Assembly (NCBI GenBank): GCA_016800925.1
Contig: JABCPU010000339.1
Location: forward strand, 1 to 64,000
Direction: 5' to 3'
DNA: 64,000 nt
DNA from: Suillus spraguei
Lineage: Eukaryota; Basidiomycota; Agaricomycetes; Boletales; Suillaceae
In this document: positions 58,982-64,000 of the stretch, piece by piece
How the letters are laid out: each line of letters opens with the position of its first letter
How positions within the stretch are numbered: position 1 is the stretch's first letter
Program-made: the position numbers and the translations under genes
Notes under the pieces: generated by a model
What the model saw: only the letters and a program-made list of their open reading frames with translations
What the model was told of the DNA's origin: nothing
Databases searched by the model: none

Positions 58982-61900
58982 TCAGTCAGTATCAACATTC
59001 AAAGCCTGGAGTACCACGACAGCAGTCGCACACACCCGATACAACAAACGCAGTTGCAGGATCACCAATAGTCTTCCTAATAACATCTTGCCCCACGCAA
59101 CCCCGCTCCTCGAGGATCTTCTGCAGCTCCGATGTGTGATCCTCACCCGCAAGGCGCCGTGAGCGCCCAACAACCACCAAAACAGGTTTGTGCTCAGACG
59201 CAAGCTGGATGGCAGAATGTAGCGGTAGCGGCGATGAGTGGTCGGAGAATTTGATTCGGGAGAGGGCAGCGCTCAGTGAGGGGGTGTGTCATCCGAGAGT
59301 TGAAAATTGGCGTATCGCCCCACAGAACGTTATTGGCCGTCTCGGATTGGAAATGCATTTCGGTGTCGGCCTGGCCGTAAAAAGTGTCTGGATAGGTAGT
59401 ATTCTACAAAGTATGGATCAGAAAATAGGCGAGAAAGAGAAACAATATAACGTACGGGAAGGATAGGCATCTGGTATCCTGAATCTAGCATTTCTATGCT
59501 TGCTTTCTCCTCTAGATGTGCGAGCGACGGCCTTTCAACCGCACCACTCTCAGCGCTACTTTTTGACATCCTCACAATCGTTGCACTAATTCTTGGATTA
59601 GCACAAAGCTGCACCACGAACTCGAGTGCAAGCCGATCATCTGGACCGCCGAAAAATGGGCAAAATATGTGCCGTGCACTCCCAGTGCCGGTACCAGCCG
59701 GATCGATGAACAGCGCAACATCCGTCTTGCTCTCTGCAAATACTCTGCGCACGAAGTGTGAATGGATCACGGCTGCGGACTTGCCAGTGTGCTTTGATCC
59801 GCCAAAAAATGCTTCGAATGGGTTGTGTTCGATTTTCGGGCTATGTGGGCCAGACAGGTCTTCACTTGTATTGCTAAAGTTGGACGATGGCGATAGCCAC
59901 GGCAAGAGGAGGAGCTGAGACCCATGTCGTCTGGCATGATCAGCCACAGTACCCGGCATATCATCATAAGGGACGATTGAAAGCGAGAGTGAAACCGGTA
60001 TATCATTGAGTTCCCCAAAGGTGCGGAACACATTCAGGAGCGGGTCAGTACGTATGAGGGTGTCAACCGCTGAGGACTTCATGACATCCGAGGTACGGTC
60101 CGACAGCTCAATCAAACGGAGAGCGCCCACGCTAATCTCAGGCATTTTCACCTTGTCAGATGTCCTCGTCGACGTATTTGATTGGAGAGTGGCGACAAGA
60201 GGTGATTTAAGAGAAGGCGGGCACACCAGTTGGGTGGCCACCAACATTCCAGACATGTGATCGGATCTGTCGAGCACAACTGTGAAGCGGGAGCGCCATG
60301 GTTGATCATCAGTCATGGGAGACACACTATCGCTCTTGTCTTCGTCCGGATCTCCGGTTGACGCTCGTGAAACACCTCCAGCTATCGCACGAACGCGGCG
60401 TTCGGGAGGGTAAAGTACAGAAACGAGGGGTGTGGTCATGAACGTTAGGACCAATGCTTCGAAGACAAACATCGAGAATACCCTTGGGTGAGAATTCCAG
60501 CAGCGAGCCCAATGTTGAGCACGATCAATTCTACAAGACTAAAAAATGTCAGCGATTGGATAAGATAGAGAAAATTAGACAACCAACCCTTTGCAAGTCA
60601 TCAATGATCCGACGGTGCCTGATTCTCGCCAACTCATTCCGGTAATCCGTGAAGTGATTGTGCATGCAGTGAATTTTCCAGCAAAGTCCATGCATATGAT
60701 TGCGAAAGTGAATCCCAAGTGATACCTACCGCAAGGGTTCGTCAATGAACGATGTGAGTCATGATTAACAGGACAGACCGTTATTAAGCAATCCAAGGTT
60801 AGTGTTTAAGCCAGAGATTGTGAAGTACTGCGAAGTAATTAGTCTTATCGAAGGCGACAAATTCAAATACTCATACAAGAGGTAAAAATATGACCGATAC
60901 CATATCTTCTAGCTTCTCCGTTAGTGCGATAGCAAGACCGCCTTCCCGGGGAACAATGAGTCCTGCCAGGAACGCCCCTACAGCATAGATGAGGAGGATT
61001 GAACGTCATAATCACATGACATTACTCACCAAAGATAGCATTGACACCCACAATGTCGGTGAAGAACGAACATGCCCAGAATATTAAGATGGTAACTGTC
61101 ATGAAGAACATAGTGGGCCCATTCTCGGTGCTTCCGGTGAACCTAGCGAACCGCAGTAAAGCGATTCTAACTGGCCACATGAGAAATGCTGTGAATGCTG
61201 CGCATGTTAGGAGGATCCATAGAGCAGTAAGGCCGGAGGTCGCATTAACGAGAGCCACGGTTAGTGCCAGGAGACACCAGCCAACTACATCATTGCATAC
61301 GCCAGCTGAGAGGACAACGACGCCGACGGTGGTGTCAAGGAGCTTGAGTGCGGTGAGGATGCGGCAAAGAACGGGAAAGGCGGTAATAGAGAATGAGACG
61401 CCGATGAAAAGCATAAAGTAGGTATACTTGACGGAAGAAGGAATGAAGTTGTGATAGAGTGGTATAGAGATGGCAACACCGAGAGCAAAGGACAAGGCCA
61501 TGGCAGAGAGTGCAATGAACAACGATTTGCGAACATTACGCTTGATGGTGCTCAAGTCGATTTCAAGACCGACTATGAAAGAGAAAGAGGCAAGGCCGAT
61601 GTTAGCGACGAGGGAGAGATATGGGATAGATTGAGAGGGGAAGATGTGCTGGGTGAAGCCAGGTATTCGTCCCATGGCAGTGGGACCTATGATTTAATGA
61701 GCAGCTGTTAGTACGATATGAGAAACGACCTGACCGAGGAGAATTCCGCCAAGGACTTCAGCAATGACTTTCGGCTGTCTGATCTTGCCAAAGCAAGTGA
61801 CAGCAACTGACTCATCATGATAATTATACCTTCCACTGGTTTAGAAAGATGTTGTAGACTTGAAAGAGAATATAGTTACCCATTTGTATTATCCATAGCC

Positions 61901-62079
61901 TCAGGGGATCTGAGGTCGTGAATGATGAGGGATCGACTCCTGACAATAAACCGCCCTGAAAGGTTGTTGAGTTGGGCATAGGAGGTAGGTTGTAGAAGAA
62001 CGGCTCACCTGCCTGAAGCTGTCGCCCTCTTCCAAAGGCCAGAGACAAGACCGACGAGTGTATTTGAGAAGTCAGGCAT
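58982..62079 (-). pseudogene. KHA1: K+/H+ antiporter Kha1 type, copy 2, frameshifted
   Basis: Tandem paralogue of the gene at 53361, same strand and same exon-intron layout. It has ATG 62079 (MPDFSNTLVGLVSGLWKRA), GVDPSSFTTSDPLRLWIIQM, PTAMGRIPGFTQHIFP, FSFIVGLEIDLSTI, VGVVVLSAGVCNDVVGW, FLPL then YFTISGLNTNLGLLNN, KFTACTITSRITGMSWRESGTVGSL, and the tail FTVVLDRSDHMSGMLVATQLV, FFGGPDDRLALEFVVQLC. Exon 1 (62009-62079) is 71 bases, so it joins out of frame. The GKIRQPK exon is one base shorter than in copy 1 (61786-61808). The last exon needs one base less in a C-run near 59280 and another shift near 59030 to read AALSRIKFSDHSS, VLVVVGRSRRLAG and CATAVVVLQALN. Four independent breaks make a functional product unlikely unless they are assembly errors. 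Confidence 0.75.
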
Positions 62080-63033
62080 CCTAAAGATTGATATGGGGGT
62101 TAGACTGAGACAAGCTGAGTCTGATAACGAGTTTGAGAGCGGAGTTTATATAAAAGGCATGGCTAATACGCCCACACGGTGACGCTAGTACACAACTCTG
62201 ACAGTCCGTCCGTAGGCTGTTCAAACGATCAGCGCCAAGAAAGGGTATCAGGTACATTTCCATCAAATGCCAGAATAAACGAAGGGTCACCCAAATATGG
62301 GAGTAATCTCGGCAGGGATAAATACTCTTGTAGACTAGTCGCTGGTCGACCCTGTCTGCATCGCCCTTATCCGTCATACTGGCAGCTGACACTCTCGCGA
62401 CACACGCCTTATCTAGCAGGCACCAGATATTCAACGTTTACTTGGTTACAACGAATCGCTCCATATTCGAACTCCAGCGAACTTGCAAACTTGGTCATGT
62501 TGTGGCGAATTAGATGGTACCTGCCTTCGGTATACTTTTGGAACTATTGACTAGAGTCACAAGACCAAGTCAACGAGAACGGTCATTCAGGAAGTTGTCG
62601 TTTCCCGCAAGCCAATGTATAGCTAAACCTAAAATTGCAGCCGCGGAACCTCGTTGTGCCAGCAACTCGAGCAGCTTCAATATGTAATTCTTCTTATCAT
62701 CCCGAATTTCACACCACTCGTGTCAACCTACATACTCAATGAGATGACAGAGGCATGACCGCGCCCGGTCATCGTCCAAGTCACCGTCCGTGCTTCTTAT
62801 CCTAATTGATAACCACATAACCGGTTACCAGTATCATCGTCACCCTTCTTCCCCTTTTACATCAATCGTCTCCAAGTAATTATTCCTCAATATATTTAAG
62901 TTGACATCTCATATACAAAACACTGATCTGCTTCATATCCATCGCTAGCCAGCTGACATCCCCTGAATACAACGTAGGCGACGGGTGACGCTCTACTCTA
63001 CTTCTAAGTACTTCTACTACACTACACAATACA
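62080..63033. other. Upstream region of antiporter copy 2, no gene seen
   Basis: No coding pattern. It probably contains the former promoter of antiporter copy 2 and the 3' flank of the small gene beyond. Confidence 0.35.
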
Positions 63034-63821
63034 TCATGTATGAACAAATTGCCTCACTTTGGCAAAAATCATGTACTGCTCCGACAGTTTACAAGGACTG
63101 TACAACTTGACGCAACTGTAGCGTGTAATGCAGCGATATCGGGTCCAGTCACCCATAAAGGCATAGCTGGCGCAGCTTGTTGCTACTAGAATGTAGCTGT
63201 TGATCCCTAAATGTGCTGTAAGGGTATATCTGAGCAAGATATCGGAAGCTATCACAGGCTCCTTACCTAGGGCAAGCGGCCAGACATATCGCAAGGCTTC
63301 GTACCTCTTTGGCTATATATGTGCATAAGACCCGTTTATAGGGGAGTAAGCTGAGTTCCGTTTAGGTCTTCCACCGTGGCCACACGACTCTCTCTAGCCA
63401 GTAAAAAATGAGAATGGCAGTCCATGAATGAAACACTGGACTTACCTCTTGCAGTTGATTGTACAAGTCAAATGACAGGTTAAGGCAGATATCGCCCAGA
63501 GATACAGCCCTTGAGAGACTTTCTCTCGTTCTCTTATCGATAAGCTGATACATGACAGTCCTCATTGCTTGTATGCTGCGAACGCCCGAATGAGACGTTT
63601 GTGCATTAGATAGAGAGATCATACAACTCTTACCGACTAAGTTGTGCTACATCGCTCTCGTCGCCGTGACTCATAAGTGCGGTACATTGCCGTAGCACTT
63701 CACTGGTCTGCTGATACCACGTCTGGACCATTTCCCGGGTGCCCATCGGGCAATCGGAAGCATACTCCACGGAATCTCCGTGATACACAAACTTCTGAAT
63801 GATCGTGATCGACCGCGACAT
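63034..63821 (-). CDS. Small spliced protein of unknown function
   Basis: Exon 1 starts at ATG 63821 (MSRSITIIQKFVYHGDSVEY) and ends at a GTAAGA donor after DVAQLS near 63634. The acceptor GCAG near 63578 restores RIQAMRTVMYQLIDKRTRE, then RAVSLGDICLNLSFDLYNQLQE and a GTAAGT donor near 63445. The following exon is less sure. It may use TAG near 63412 and stop at 63313-63315. Or it may continue through YEALRYVWPLAL (GTAAGG donor near 63270, CAG acceptor near 63221) to LGINSYILVATSCASYAFMGDW and stop at 63034. The regular 50-60-base introns and continuing frame argue for a real gene. No family recognised, no signal peptide; helical, probably soluble unless the last exon is used. Confidence 0.5.
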
Positions 63822-64000
63822 GACAGTTTATGAGCTTGGGGGAAAAAAGGGTTGTTGAGTTGGCTGGAGATTGACCGCTTGAGCGCGCACCTTATATCTT
63901 TCTCAGCAAAAATAACTCCAGAAGCGAAACAATCAGGTGCCAACGGACACAGCGCACCAGGGAATCGTGCCCACAAAAGTGGGTTTGGTAACTCTTGTAC
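63822..64000. other. Upstream region of the small gene
   Basis: Contains a TATA-like ttatatc at about 63892-63898, some 70 bases upstream of the ATG on the opposite reading. Nothing else was seen before the window ends. Confidence 0.3.

Overview
The window looks like an Agaricomycete (mushroom-forming basidiomycete) genome. The host genes carry many small introns of about 45-56 bp. The mobile DNA consists of KDZ, Plavaka, hAT and Tc1/mariner transposons plus large solo LTRs, a mixture typical of this group, and one KDZ element carries a TET/JBP-like dioxygenase gene. No rRNA, tRNA, CRISPR or prokaryotic signal was seen. No computation was run; family names rest on motifs read by eye.

Layout. 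1-12 kb is host-like: a small secreted cysteine-rich protein (802-987 +), a six-exon Zn2Cys6 transcription factor whose spliced frame is intact for 914 residues (5109-8098 +), and a multi-pass membrane protein of a family found widely in Agaricomycetes (about 9594-11358 -). 12.6-18.9 kb is a nest of relics: an inverted pair of repeats around a hAT tail, a DDE transposase gene split by a solo LTR that itself holds a second solo LTR, and further LTR pieces.

18,869-36,614 is one 17.7-kb unit bounded by imperfect terminal inverted repeats beginning CAGTGA. Next to each end lies a GGGTGGGCC minisatellite, in opposite orientation at the two ends. Inside are CpG-rich satellite blocks and six genes: a cysteine-cluster protein (-), an acidic YLGPDD repeat protein (+), a KDZ partner protein (-), the CxC2-KDZ transposase (+), a second partner (+) and a TET/JBP-like 2-oxoglutarate/iron dioxygenase (-). 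I read it as a KDZ transposon carrying its own DNA-demethylation-type enzyme. Several of its genes have single-base frame breaks, so this copy is probably decaying, but the dioxygenase catalytic part is an unbroken frame.

36.6-48.8 kb is a Plavaka element: a divergent partner gene (-) and the Plavaka transposase (+), broken by three solo LTRs and a Tc1/mariner element, each with readable target duplications. 49.5-51.0 kb is a decayed hAT transposase. 53.4-62.1 kb returns to host genes: two tandem paralogues of the fungal K+/H+ antiporter Kha1 (CPA2 family), both with apparent frame breaks and the second more damaged. A small spliced gene of unknown function lies at 63.0-63.8 kb.

Insertion order can be read in two places. 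In the DDE gene, the gene came first, then LTR 14787-17130, then LTR 15169-16954. In the Plavaka unit, the genes came first, followed by LTRs in two introns and one in the partner gene, plus a Tc1 element at a TA.
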